A DNA stretch of 64,000 bases from Cyanobacteria bacterium OH_CBrB_359 (lineage in GTDB: Bacteria; Cyanobacteriota; Vampirovibrionia; Gastranaerophilales; Gastranaerophilaceae). Location: NCBI GenBank assembly GCA_023433065.1, contig JAEZET010000003.1, positions 1 to 64,000 of the forward strand, in the 5' to 3' direction. A program made the position numbers and the translations under genes. The notes beneath the pieces were generated by a model, which worked only from the letters and a program-made list of their open reading frames with translations, was not told where the DNA came from and did not search any database. The stretch's first letter is position 1. Each line of letters opens with the position of its first letter. Positions 50,485-59,575 of this stretch are shown here, one piece after another.

Positions 50485-53331
50485 TTATGATTTTATAGCT
50501 TCGAAACATCCTTTACATATTGTTTCATGTCCTGTAATTAAGCCTAATTCTCTGTATTTCCAGCATCTTTCGCATTTTTCTCCTGAGGCTCTTGTTACAT
50601 ATACTTTAAAAGGTCCTTCTTCGTAGCTGTTTAGTATTTCTTTATCAATATCATTTTCAATAATCTCAGCCTGGGATGTTATGAATACGTCGCTGAGCTC
50701 ATCTTCAACTAATTTAAATGCTTTTATAAAATCATCACAATCTATTTTTATATAAACGGCAGTTTCCAGTGAGCTCCCGACAATTTTTTGTGCTCTTACC
50801 GGTTCGATTGCTTTTGTTACTATTTCTCTCAGCTTTATAATTTCTTCCCATTTTTCATTAATAGCTTGATTTACAAATTCTTCATTTACTTTGGGCCAAT
50901 CTGAAAGAAGTATGCTTTCAAGTCCTTTTCTTTGAGCTTTTGGAGTGTTTTGCCAGATATCCTCAGCCTGATAAGGCATAACAGGAACAAGCACTCTTAC
51001 AAGTGTTTGTGAAATTTCATATAGTACAGTTTGACAAGCTCTTCTTGACAGGGATTTCTTGCCTGCCGTATAGAGTCTGTCTTTTACTATATCAAGATAG
51101 CAAGAACTCAAGTCGGTTGCGGCAAAATTTTGTAAGTATTGATAATATTTATAGAATTCATATGCTTCAAAAGCTTCTGTTACGTTTTTAATTAAGTCTT
51201 GAAGTTTATTCAATGCATATTTATCGATTTCTTTTAAATCTTTATAATCAACATAATCGTTTTCTGGGTCAAAATCGAATAGATTTCCTAATAAAAATCT
51301 GTTAGTATTTCTTATTTTTTTGAATATTTCAACCAGCTGTTTTATTATGGTGTCCCCGATTTTTATGTCGTTTCTGTAATCAACGGATGCCGCCCATAAT
51401 CTTAAAACGTCGGTGCCATATATTTTGATTATTTCACTTGGGAGAACAACATTTCCGAGTGACTTACTCATTTTTCTTCCTTCTCCGTCAAGAACAAACC
51501 CGTGGGTAAGTACTGATTTATAAGGGGCTTTTCCTGTTGTAGCAACCGAAGTCAGTAAAGAAGACTGGAACCAGCCTCTATGTTGGTCTGACCCTTCAAG
51601 ATACATTTCGACAGGAAGTTCTCCTAATTCATCTTTTCTTTTAGCTACTACTGCTCTATGTGTACAGCCGGAATCAAACCATACATCCATAATATCTGTT
51701 TCTTTTCTCAAATTTTCACTTGAGCATTTAGGACATTTAAAGCCTTCAGGTAAAAGCTCTTTTGCGCTGTATTTTACCCAGGCGTCCGAACTTTCCTTAT
51801 CAAAAATGTTTGCAACACTCTTAATTGTTTCGTCGGTAACAATTACCTCGCCGCAATCGTCACAGTAAAATACAGGAATAGGCACTCCCCAGGCTCTTTG
51901 TCTTGATATACACCAATCAGAGCGGCTTTCCACCATGTTTGTAATTCTTAATTCACCCGCTTGAGGAATCCATTTTACATTTCTAATCGCTTCAAGAGTT
52001 TTTTCTTTAAATCTGTCAACTTTAACAAACCACTGTGCTGTAGCTCTATAAATAACAGGTTTTTTGCATCTCCAGCAGTGAGGATAACTGTGGCTTATAT
52101 CATTTTTTGCAAGTAAAGCTCCGATTTTTTCAAGTTTTTCTATAACTATTGCATTACCTTTATAGTAAGGAATTCCTATTAAATCTTCATCATTAAAGCT
52201 GCTGCTTTTCTCCCATATTCCTTTTGAATTTAAAGGAGATAAAACCTCGATATTGTATTTAAGACCTACTTCCCAGTCTTCGAGACCATGCCCCGGAGCT
52301 GTATGTACGCAGCCAGTACCTGCATCCAGAGTAACATGTTCACCTAAAATTATTGGACTTTTTCTTTGATACAAGGGATGATTAGTTTTTAACAGTTCTA
52401 ACTCAGAGCCTTTTACATTCTCCCCTAAAACTTTTATCTCCGATTCTTCCCATTTGACATCATCCAGAAATGCTTTTAACAAATCAGTTGCCACTAAATA
52501 ATTATCATTTTTATATTCAAAAATTGTGTAGTCAAGTTTTGCATTCAAACAAATTGCCATATTAGATGGAATTGTCCATGGGGTTGTTGTCCATATTACT
52601 GAGTATAATGGATTATTACTTGATACATTTGCTTTTTGGTATGCTTTTTGCGCATCTTCTTCATCGAATTTGAATCTTACATATATACTTGTTGAAGTGT
52701 GGTCTGCATATTCAACTTCAGCTTCAGCGAGAGCTGTTTCACAAGATGCACACCAATAAACGGGTTTTAAGCCTTTTTCCACGTACCCGTTTTTATACAT
52801 TTCGCCGAAAACTCTTATTTGTTCCGCTTCAAATTCAGGCGCAATAGTCAAATACGGATGTTCCCAATCACCCCAGACTCCAAGTCTTTTAAATTCGGCT
52901 TCTTGTCCTTTAAGATTATTGAGTGCAAATTCTCTGCATTTTGCTCTAAGTTCAAATGGGGTTACAGCTTCCCTTCCGCCCTTAATTTTTTTTACAACGG
53001 CATTTTCTATTGGAAGACCATGAGCATCGTATCCGGGAACGTAAGGAGCATAAAAGCCAGATTGAGATTTGTATTTTATTAAAATATCTTTTAAAATCTT
53101 GTTTAAAGCTGTTCCTATGTGGATTTTAGGCGAGCTTAAATAAGGAGGGCCGTCATGAAGAATAAATTTGTTGCTTTTGTCCCGTTGGCTAATATTCTTT
53201 TCATAAACATTAATTTCATCCCAGAATTTTTGAGTAACTAATTCTTTTTGTGCAGCGTTAGCTCTCATCTCCAGTGTTGTTGAGGGCAGGTTAATCGTGT
53301 CTTTGTATTCCACTTGTTTACTTTCAGGCAT
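50485..53331 (-). CDS. ileS: Isoleucyl-tRNA synthetase
   Basis: Class I synthetase of 948 residues. DGPPYLSSPKIHIGTALNK carries the HIGH-type motif as HIGT. The editing CP1 domain shows WTTTPWTIPSN and GTGCVHTAPGHGLEDW. KMSKSLGN is intact. The C-terminus ends in the zinc site CERCWKYRELG...CKGC of the bacterial type. GAGGAAG precedes the ATG. I see no T-box consensus in the 220-bp upstream region, so regulation is not of the Firmicutes kind. Confidence 0.97.
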   Translation of the reverse strand: MPESKQVEYKDTINLPSTTLEMRANAAQKELVTQKFWDEINVYEKNISQRDKSNKFILHDGPPYLSSPKIHIGTALNKILKDILIKYKSQSGFYAPYVPGYDAHGLPIENAVVKKIKGGREAVTPFELRAKCREFALNNLKGQEAEFKRLGVWGDWEHPYLTIAPEFEAEQIRVFGEMYKNGYVEKGLKPVYWCASCETALAEAEVEYADHTSTSIYVRFKFDEEDAQKAYQKANVSSNNPLYSVIWTTTPWTIPSNMAICLNAKLDYTIFEYKNDNYLVATDLLKAFLDDVKWEESEIKVLGENVKGSELELLKTNHPLYQRKSPIILGEHVTLDAGTGCVHTAPGHGLEDWEVGLKYNIEVLSPLNSKGIWEKSSSFNDEDLIGIPYYKGNAIVIEKLEKIGALLAKNDISHSYPHCWRCKKPVIYRATAQWFVKVDRFKEKTLEAIRNVKWIPQAGELRITNMVESRSDWCISRQRAWGVPIPVFYCDDCGEVIVTDETIKSVANIFDKESSDAWVKYSAKELLPEGFKCPKCSSENLRKETDIMDVWFDSGCTHRAVVAKRKDELGELPVEMYLEGSDQHRGWFQSSLLTSVATTGKAPYKSVLTHGFVLDGEGRKMSKSLGNVVLPSEIIKIYGTDVLRLWAASVDYRNDIKIGDTIIKQLVEIFKKIRNTNRFLLGNLFDFDPENDYVDYKDLKEIDKYALNKLQDLIKNVTEAFEAYEFYKYYQYLQNFAATDLSSCYLDIVKDRLYTAGKKSLSRRACQTVLYEISQTLVRVLVPVMPYQAEDIWQNTPKAQRKGLESILLSDWPKVNEEFVNQAINEKWEEIIKLREIVTKAIEPVRAQKIVGSSLETAVYIKIDCDDFIKAFKLVEDELSDVFITSQAEIIENDIDKEILNSYEEGPFKVYVTRASGEKCERCWKYRELGLITGHETICKGCFEAIKS

Positions 53332-53554
53332 ATCTTCCTCGTATTTTCCATAATTACAATAATATTATTTTAGTACAAAAAAATCCTAATATATAATTAT
53401 ACTAATTTTTATAAATAATGCCTCAAAAAGGAAGTTATTAATTTATTTTTTTGGCTAAATTGTAAATAAATATTTTTTTATCCAAAAAGCCATAGCAAAA
53501 AAATCAATATTTTATTATTATAGATGTATAAAATTCCAGCATGGGGCATGTATT

Positions 53555-54001
53555 TTGATTAGAAGAGTAAATTCAAGTGAATACCAAAGCCGAAGAAAAG
53601 GAGCGGTTGATGTTGTTGCTTCAGGTTCAACAGGCGCTGCTATTGGTTATCTCGTGAATAAATCAAGACATGGATTTGCAGAAAATGCGCTTAAAGAATT
53701 TGTAAAAAATCCCAATAAAGATGAGTATGTGCCTGAAATAATAAATTGTGCGAATGAAAGTATAAAAACATTCCTTAATACTCTTGGTGTTGAAGAAAAC
53801 AGTATAATAAAAATCGTTGAAGAAAACAAAAAAAAGATTTCAGAAGCCGCTGAAAAAGGTTTTGATGAATCGCTCATTTCAGCTCAAAATTATTTGAAAA
53901 AACTTAAAAAAATCAAAATAAAAAATATACTCATACCTGCTAGTATAATGACTGCACTTAGTATAATAGGGGTAGTTGCAGGTAAGGCAAAGAAGGAATG
54001 A
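53555..54001 (+). CDS. Unknown small protein with a glycine-zipper segment and a C-terminal membrane helix
   Basis: No family recognised. The only in-frame start without an intervening stop is TTG 53555, with GGGG about 10 nt upstream. The 148 residues hold a Gly/Ala-rich segment (VVASGSTGAAIGYLV, about 20-34), a helical acidic/basic middle and a hydrophobic C-terminal helix (ILIPASIMTALSIIGVVAG). The plan resembles the protein at 63061 in having a glycine zipper, but the sequences differ. Confidence 0.5.
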   Translation: MIRRVNSSEYQSRRKGAVDVVASGSTGAAIGYLVNKSRHGFAENALKEFVKNPNKDEYVPEIINCANESIKTFLNTLGVEENSIIKIVEENKKKISEAAEKGFDESLISAQNYLKKLKKIKIKNILIPASIMTALSIIGVVAGKAKKE

Positions 54002-54028
54002 TAGTTCAAGAATAATAACTTGAACTAT
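54001..54028 (+). repeat. Perfect 10-bp inverted repeat overlapping the stop codon
   Basis: ATAGTTCAAG and CTTGAACTAT around an 8-nt loop, directly before the terminator at 54039. It may protect the 3' end or form a tandem terminator. Confidence 0.55.
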
Positions 54029-54038
54029 TAAAACTACG

Positions 54039-54064
54039 AAAAATGGCACGGAAGGCCATTTTTT
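54039..54064 (+). terminator. Rho-independent terminator
   Basis: AAATGGC and GCCATTT pair around a 7-nt loop, followed by TTTTATTAT. It separates the small gene from the dapB operon. Confidence 0.85.
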
Positions 54065-54142
54065 ATTATAAAAAAGATGAATTTTGAATTGGAATCAGAT
54101 ATTTATGTGGGATAATCTTAAAGAGAATTAGAAAGGCAAATT

Positions 54143-54937
54143 ATGATAAAAGTAGCAGTAGTAGGCGCCTTGGGTAAAATGGGCAAGGAAGTTATAAAAG
54201 CGGTATTAAGTGACGATGCCCTAAAATTAGTAATTGCGATTGATGTTTTTAAAGAAGGTGAAGACATAGGCTCTATTGTTGTAGGGCAGGAAGCAGGAGT
54301 TAAAATTTCTTCTGATATAATAAATTCAATAAATACTGTAAAGCCTGATGTTGTTGTGGATTTCACACAACCATCAACAATTTATGAAAATATTAAATTA
54401 TATATGGAAAATAATGTTAAATCAGTAATAGGAACTACGGGACTATCAGAAAATCAGCTTAAAGAGTTAAGAGAACTTTCAAAAAAATCGTCAGTAGGCT
54501 GCTTAATAGCTCCCAATTTTTCTACAGGCGCGATTTTAATGATGAAGTTTGCTAAAGAAGCTGCAAAATATTTTGACAATGCGGAGATAATCGAGCTTCA
54601 TCACAATCAGAAAAAAGATGCACCGTCAGGAACAGCAGTTAAAACAGCACAACTTATGGCAGAAATTCAATCAAACTTTTCGACCGGTAATTGTCCTGAA
54701 ACAGAACTTATAAAAGGAGCAAGAGGAGCTAATGCAGCTTCTGATATAAGGATACATTCAGTCAGAATGCCGGGATACATTGCTTCTCAGGAAGTAATCT
54801 TCGGTTCAAACGGGCAGATTTTTAAAATAAAACACGATACAATGGATAGAAGTTGCTATATGGCAGGAGTTATTATGGCGGTTAAACATATATCTAAAGT
54901 TAACGATTTTATTTACGGTTTAGAGAATATAATGTAA
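54143..54937 (+). CDS. dapB: 4-hydroxy-tetrahydrodipicolinate reductase
   Basis: NAD(P)H-dependent step of lysine/DAP synthesis. N-terminal Rossmann motif VAVVGALGKMGKEV, VVDFTQPS, GTTGLS and IAPNFSTGAILMMKFA. The active-site ELHHNQKKDAPSGTAVKTA contains the key His-His and Lys. 264 residues is typical. It is first in the dapB-asd-dapA operon, which supplies meso-DAP for peptidoglycan and lysine. Confidence 0.96.
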   Translation: MIKVAVVGALGKMGKEVIKAVLSDDALKLVIAIDVFKEGEDIGSIVVGQEAGVKISSDIINSINTVKPDVVVDFTQPSTIYENIKLYMENNVKSVIGTTGLSENQLKELRELSKKSSVGCLIAPNFSTGAILMMKFAKEAAKYFDNAEIIELHHNQKKDAPSGTAVKTAQLMAEIQSNFSTGNCPETELIKGARGANAASDIRIHSVRMPGYIASQEVIFGSNGQIFKIKHDTMDRSCYMAGVIMAVKHISKVNDFIYGLENIM

Positions 54938-54950
54938 AAAGGAAAAGCGA

Positions 54951-55967
54951 ATGAGATTACCAAACATTGCAGTATTAGGTGCAACAGGAGTTGTCGGAAG
55001 AGAAATTTTAAATATATTAACAGAGCTTGATGTTCCTTATAATGACATTAAGTTTTTAGCCAGCAGCAAAAGCGCCGGCAAACAAATAGAATTTAAAGGA
55101 AAACAACATACTATTATTGAAGCAACACCTGAAGCTTTTGACGGAATAAACATTGTGCTTGCTTCAGCCGGAGGTGCTACAAGCTTGAAATTTGCGCCTG
55201 AAGCTGTTAAAAGAGGTGCAGTTTTTATTGACAATTCAAGTGCTTTCAGAATGGATAAAGACGCTCCGCTTGTAATTGTCGGAGTTAATGAAGAGGACTT
55301 AAGGACTCATAAAGGGATAATACCGAATCCCAATTGCTCTACTTCACAGCTTATGCCTGTTTTAAAACCTCTTCATGACTATGCAGGTATAAAAAGGCTT
55401 ATTGTAAGTACTTATCAGTCAGTCAGTGGTGCCGGGATAAACGCTATAAATGAATTAAGGGAGAGTACTGAAGCGGCAAATAAGGGTGAAGCTTATGAAA
55501 ATAAAGTGTTTAAAAAGCCTATTGCATATAATGTAATACCTCAAATTGATTCTTTTTGTGAAAACGGCTATACAAAAGAAGAAATGAAAGTTACGAATGA
55601 AACAATTAAGATTCTTCATTTGAAAGAGAATACGCCGATTTCTTGTACAGCAGTGAGAGTACCTGTTTTCGTGGGACATTCTGAGGCTGTAACAATTGAG
55701 TTTGAAAGAGAAATTACTTCTGCAAAAGCAAGAGAATTACTTGAAAATTCCCGGGAAGTTGAAGTTGTTGATAATCCTGAAAATTATGAATACCCGACTC
55801 CTTTTATGGCGGCAGGTAAGAATCCTGTATATGTTGGCAGAATCAGAAAAGATTTGGCGTTTGAAAACGCTATTTCTCTGTGGTGTGTGGCTGATAATTT
55901 AAGAATCGGTGCAGCTTTAAATACAGTCAGAATCGCTCAAAAAGTTATAGAAATGCAGTTATTTTAA
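54951..55967 (+). CDS. asd: Aspartate-semialdehyde dehydrogenase
   Basis: Reduces aspartyl phosphate to the semialdehyde. Motifs: AVLGATGVVGREIL (NADP site), FIDNSSAFRMD, PNPNCSTSQLMPVL (catalytic Cys) and SVSGAGINAINEL. 338 residues and a GAAGGAT-free short spacer (13 bp) place it within the dap operon. The sequence belongs to the usASADH group of Gram-positive and cyanobacterial type. Confidence 0.96.
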   Translation: MRLPNIAVLGATGVVGREILNILTELDVPYNDIKFLASSKSAGKQIEFKGKQHTIIEATPEAFDGINIVLASAGGATSLKFAPEAVKRGAVFIDNSSAFRMDKDAPLVIVGVNEEDLRTHKGIIPNPNCSTSQLMPVLKPLHDYAGIKRLIVSTYQSVSGAGINAINELRESTEAANKGEAYENKVFKKPIAYNVIPQIDSFCENGYTKEEMKVTNETIKILHLKENTPISCTAVRVPVFVGHSEAVTIEFEREITSAKARELLENSREVEVVDNPENYEYPTPFMAAGKNPVYVGRIRKDLAFENAISLWCVADNLRIGAALNTVRIAQKVIEMQLF

Positions 55968-55987
55968 ATTATATAAGGAGAATTATT

Positions 55988-56875
55988 ATGACAATAAGAT
56001 ATAATGCAGGTGAAGTTATTACTGCAATGGTCACACCGTTTGATAAAGACCTTAAAATTGACTACAAATCGCTTGATAATTTAATCGAGTATTTAATAAA
56101 TAATGCCTCCGATGCAATTTTAGTGGCAGGTACTACAGGGGAATCTCCCACCTTAACTCATCAGGAAGAAGAAGAGCTTTTCAAATATGTTAAGAAAAAA
56201 GTTAACGGCAGAGTAAAGCTTGTTCTGGGTGCTAGTTCAAATTCAACATCAACTGCAATTGAAGCTTCTAAAAAAGCACAAGAGCTGGGAGCTGATGCAA
56301 TTTTATCTGTTGTTCCTTATTACAACAAACCCTCACAAAGCGGTATGTATGAACACTTTTCAGCAATAGCAAAAGCGGTTGACCTGCCTATAATCCTTTA
56401 TAATATCCCGGGTAGAACAGGCGTAAATATGTGCGCCCAGACTGTCGGGAAACTTGCTAAAGAATTCTCAAATATTGTTGCCTTAAAGCAAAGTAATCCG
56501 GATTTGGATTTGATAAGTGATTTAAAAATTAATTGTCCGAATGATTTTGTTATCTATTCAGGTGATGACAGTTTGACACTTCCGATGCTTTCATTGGGCG
56601 TATATGGGGTAGTTAGTGTTGCATCTCATTTAACAGGTAAAGAAATTAAATCCATGATTACTAACTTTAAATCAGGTGAAATAGCAAAAGCTCAGAGCTA
56701 TCATTTGAAGCTATATCCTTTGTTTAAAAAAATATTTATGGCTCCAAATCCTGTGCCGGTTAAAGAAGCTCTTTCACAGCTTGGTATAATTAAAAATTAT
56801 GTGCGTTTGCCTTTGGTTAAATTGACGGAAGCTGAAAAGACTGAACTTAATGAAGTTTTGGCAAAATATTTTTAG
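55988..56875 (+). CDS. dapA: 4-hydroxy-tetrahydrodipicolinate synthase
   Basis: Condenses pyruvate with aspartate semialdehyde. VAGTTGESPTLTHQEE, VVPYYNKPSQSGMYEHF, LYNIPGRTGVNM and VALKQSNPDLD (Schiff-base Lys) are all present in a 295-residue TIM barrel. AAGGAG lies upstream. It is the last gene of the operon and overlaps the convergent kdsA by 4 bp. Confidence 0.96.
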   Translation: MTIRYNAGEVITAMVTPFDKDLKIDYKSLDNLIEYLINNASDAILVAGTTGESPTLTHQEEEELFKYVKKKVNGRVKLVLGASSNSTSTAIEASKKAQELGADAILSVVPYYNKPSQSGMYEHFSAIAKAVDLPIILYNIPGRTGVNMCAQTVGKLAKEFSNIVALKQSNPDLDLISDLKINCPNDFVIYSGDDSLTLPMLSLGVYGVVSVASHLTGKEIKSMITNFKSGEIAKAQSYHLKLYPLFKKIFMAPNPVPVKEALSQLGIIKNYVRLPLVKLTEAEKTELNEVLAKYF

Positions 56876-57696
56876 TTTCTGACAAGTTTAAAAATCTCAT
56901 TGCAGATATTAAACAATTCTTTTGCCTTTTTAAAATCAATCATATTAGCACCGTCACAAAGAGCCTTATCAGGACATGGGTGAACTTCGAAGAATAGTCC
57001 GTTTGCGCCTGCTGCAACCGCTGCCTTTGCAAGAGTTGCTACAAATTTTCTATCGCCTGAAGATGAATCACCTGCCCCGCCCGGGATTTGAACGCTGTGT
57101 GTGGCATCAAAAATTATAGGGTATCCCATTTCCTGAATTATCGGTATAGCTCTCATATCTACTACAAGATTATTATATCCGAAGCTCACACCTCTATCTG
57201 TGATAGTAATTTTGTTATTTCCTGAGTCAACTGCTTTTTGAGCAATAGATTTCATCTGAGATGGTGCAAGAAACTGTCCCTTTTTAATATTTATTATTTT
57301 CCCTGTTTTAGCAGCAGCTACTAAAAGATCAGTTTGTCTGCATAAAAACGCAGGGATTTGAAGTACGTCGGCAACTTCAGCTGCTATAGCCGCTTCTTCA
57401 GGGTTGTGGATATCGGTTACTATTGGAACATTAAATTCTTTTTTGACCTGCTGTAAAAGATTAAGTCCTTCTTCTATTCCAAGTCCTCTGTAAGATTTTA
57501 TAGAACTGCGATTTGCTTTGTCATAAGATGATTTAAAAATAAAGTTAATATTTAAGTCTTGTGTTATTTTTTTTAATTCTTCAGCTGTTTTAAATAGGAT
57601 ATCTTTACTTTCAATCGCACAAGGTCCTGCTAATACAGTTAAAATTTTTCCGCCTATTTCAAAATCATTGAGCTTTATTTTGTTCACATTTGTCAT
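56872..57696 (-). CDS. kdsA: 3-deoxy-8-phosphooctulonate (KDO-8-P) synthase
   Basis: Makes KDO-8-phosphate for LPS inner core, so it implies an outer membrane. VLAGPCAIESKD, FKSSYDKANRSS, GLGIEEGLNLLQQVK, VTDIHNPEEAAIAAEVADVLQIPAFLCRQTDLL and FDATHSVQIPGGAGDSSSG match KdsA. 274 residues, normal length. Single gene, convergent with dapA; no other kds genes are nearby. Confidence 0.96.
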   Translation of the reverse strand: MTNVNKIKLNDFEIGGKILTVLAGPCAIESKDILFKTAEELKKITQDLNINFIFKSSYDKANRSSIKSYRGLGIEEGLNLLQQVKKEFNVPIVTDIHNPEEAAIAAEVADVLQIPAFLCRQTDLLVAAAKTGKIINIKKGQFLAPSQMKSIAQKAVDSGNNKITITDRGVSFGYNNLVVDMRAIPIIQEMGYPIIFDATHSVQIPGGAGDSSSGDRKFVATLAKAAVAAGANGLFFEVHPCPDKALCDGANMIDFKKAKELFNICNEIFKLVRN

Positions 57697-57846
57697 ACCA
57701 ATATTCCTTAAATTTGCAATTATTATTATATTTCAAATAATACGACTTTTCCATACTTATTAAATTTTATTTATCAAACTGGTGTAAATGTGGCATCTAT
57801 ATGTTTTATGTGCTATAAAGTTGTATATATCGGGAGAGGTTAGTCG

Positions 57847-58674
57847 ATGTTTAAAAGAGTGTTAGTGAGTTTGATATTATGTAGTTTTTTGTCGCTGCAA
57901 TCTTTTGCAATTGAGGTTATTGGTCTTGATAATCCCCAGAAAAAAACGATTGATTTAAAACCTGTTGATAAGAAAATTTCGAGCAGCATTGTTATAGATG
58001 ATAAACAAACGCTTAAGGATTTGATAGATATTCAGCAGGAAGAAGAGCTTAAAGATCTTGATTTAATTTGGAAAGCTACGGTTGAAAAGAACGATTTGAT
58101 TAAATTTACTTTAAAAAAGTTAAACACACCTGAAAGCCAAAGAAGACTCCATTCTTCAATTATGGCAAAGAGCTTGTCAGCAATAGTTTACGGTGCAACA
58201 TTTCTGCCTAGTTTTATGGGTGCTGATCCTCTTATGCAGTCTGCTTCTTTCACGACAGGAAGACTTGCTAATAATTATATAAATAAAAATGCAAATCCTC
58301 AGGTTACGCCTCTTACTGATACAGAGTTGATTGAACTTGCAGGTATGATTGAAAATTTGCAGGATACTATAATATCAGGATATTATAATTATAAAGGCTC
58401 TTTGACAAAGCTCAAAGATACAAGAGCCAAGATGATTCTTTATAACAAAAATTATGCAAATGCCATAAAAAAGAATGATAATCTTGAAATTACAATATCA
58501 TCGGCACTCTATGATGATTTATTAATGCAGGAATTTGAGCAGGAACAAGTTGCTAAAAAATATTATATGGAGCTTGAAAGACTTGCTGGAAAAGAAACTG
58601 TAGATAAGTTAAGTTTGTCCCAATATGCCCTTAAAAACAAGCTTCTTAACACTGAGAAAATTAATAAAGAGTAA
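57847..58674 (+). CDS. Exported helical protein, first of a tandem paralogous pair
   Basis: Signal peptide MFKRVLVSLILCSFLSLQSFA, then a mostly helical 255-residue mature part. It shares with the next gene DLIWKATVEKNDLIKFTLKKLNTPE and a C-terminal coiled coil that ends in a LERLAG-like turn (YMELERLAGKETVDKL). That turn recalls the helical barrel of TolC-type outer-membrane factors. The beta-barrel part of TolC is not evident, so I do not call it one. GGGAGAGG lies 8 nt before ATG. Confidence 0.65.
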   Translation: MFKRVLVSLILCSFLSLQSFAIEVIGLDNPQKKTIDLKPVDKKISSSIVIDDKQTLKDLIDIQQEEELKDLDLIWKATVEKNDLIKFTLKKLNTPESQRRLHSSIMAKSLSAIVYGATFLPSFMGADPLMQSASFTTGRLANNYINKNANPQVTPLTDTELIELAGMIENLQDTIISGYYNYKGSLTKLKDTRAKMILYNKNYANAIKKNDNLEITISSALYDDLLMQEFEQEQVAKKYYMELERLAGKETVDKLSLSQYALKNKLLNTEKINKE

Positions 58675-58679
58675 ATATT

Positions 58680-59567
58680 ATGAAAATTAATATAAATAAA
58701 ATAATATCAATGTTTTTAATAAGTTCATTTGCTTTAAGCGCAAATGCAGCAGTTACTTTAAATGACTTAATAACTCCTAAATCGCCTGCATACAGGTTAG
58801 GTACAGGATTTGAAATTGAAAAAGAATATAAAGAAATTGATTTGACTAATCAACAAATTTCAAAAATTTCGACTTATGACAGAGAAAATATAAAGAATAT
58901 GGCGTATTCTGATTCTACTTTAAAGGATTTATCCAATGAAATTTCTAAGTTATTAGAAATAGAAAAATCAGATATGCTTGAGGATGTTCAAATCCTTTGG
59001 TCGGGTGCGGCTGCTAAGAGTGAAACTATAAAATTTGCATTATATAAGCTTTCAAATCCTGAAAAGGATAAACCTGATGAGAGCATTGTTAAAAAAATCA
59101 TAAGACCTCTTGCAAGTTTTTCTACAATTGCAGGTGCAGGTTTTATTAATCCGGTTGTTGCTACAGGGGCTTTAATGGGAGGCTCTTTGCTCAATTCAAT
59201 GTCTTTTACCGATAAGGATTTGAATTATAAATATACAAAAGTTAGTGATGCGGACATGATTATATTAATCAGAAAAGTTGATGAACTTCAAAAACGGATG
59301 TTAAGTCAATATTTTGATTATATGAGTGCATTTTATGTTTTGAAAATGTCAAATGAAAATTTAGCCAAGAGATATGACAACTTCAATGCAGCAAAGGCTG
59401 ACAAAAATGAAAGTCTTTTAATTGCTGACTCTTTTTACAGACAGGCATTAGATAAAAAAACCCAGTTAGAATTGGACTTTCTTGCTAAAAGAGCTGCACT
59501 GGAGCAGCTTGTTGGGCAAGATGCGTTATTAGAATTTGAAAAAAAATTAAAACAAAGAGTTTTATAA
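58680..59567 (+). CDS. Exported helical protein, second of the pair
   Basis: Signal peptide ending near ALSANA|AV, then about 272 residues. VQILWSGAAAKSETIKFALYKLSNPE corresponds to the same segment of its neighbour. A Gly/Ala-rich hydrophobic segment (TIAGAGFINPVVATGALMGGSLL) lies centrally, where the neighbour has ATFLPSFMGADPLMQSASF. The C-terminal coiled coil ends LAKRAALEQLVGQDALLEF. It is separated from its neighbour by 5 bp. A periplasmic complex of the two is a reasonable inference. Confidence 0.65.
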   Translation: MKININKIISMFLISSFALSANAAVTLNDLITPKSPAYRLGTGFEIEKEYKEIDLTNQQISKISTYDRENIKNMAYSDSTLKDLSNEISKLLEIEKSDMLEDVQILWSGAAAKSETIKFALYKLSNPEKDKPDESIVKKIIRPLASFSTIAGAGFINPVVATGALMGGSLLNSMSFTDKDLNYKYTKVSDADMIILIRKVDELQKRMLSQYFDYMSAFYVLKMSNENLAKRYDNFNAAKADKNESLLIADSFYRQALDKKTQLELDFLAKRAALEQLVGQDALLEFEKKLKQRVL

Positions 59568-59575
59568 TAAGAGCA

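Noticed and set aside
53332..53554. T-box or other aminoacyl-tRNA riboswitch upstream of ileS
   Set aside because: The region is short and pure AT; neither the T-box consensus nor an antiterminator-terminator pair is visible.
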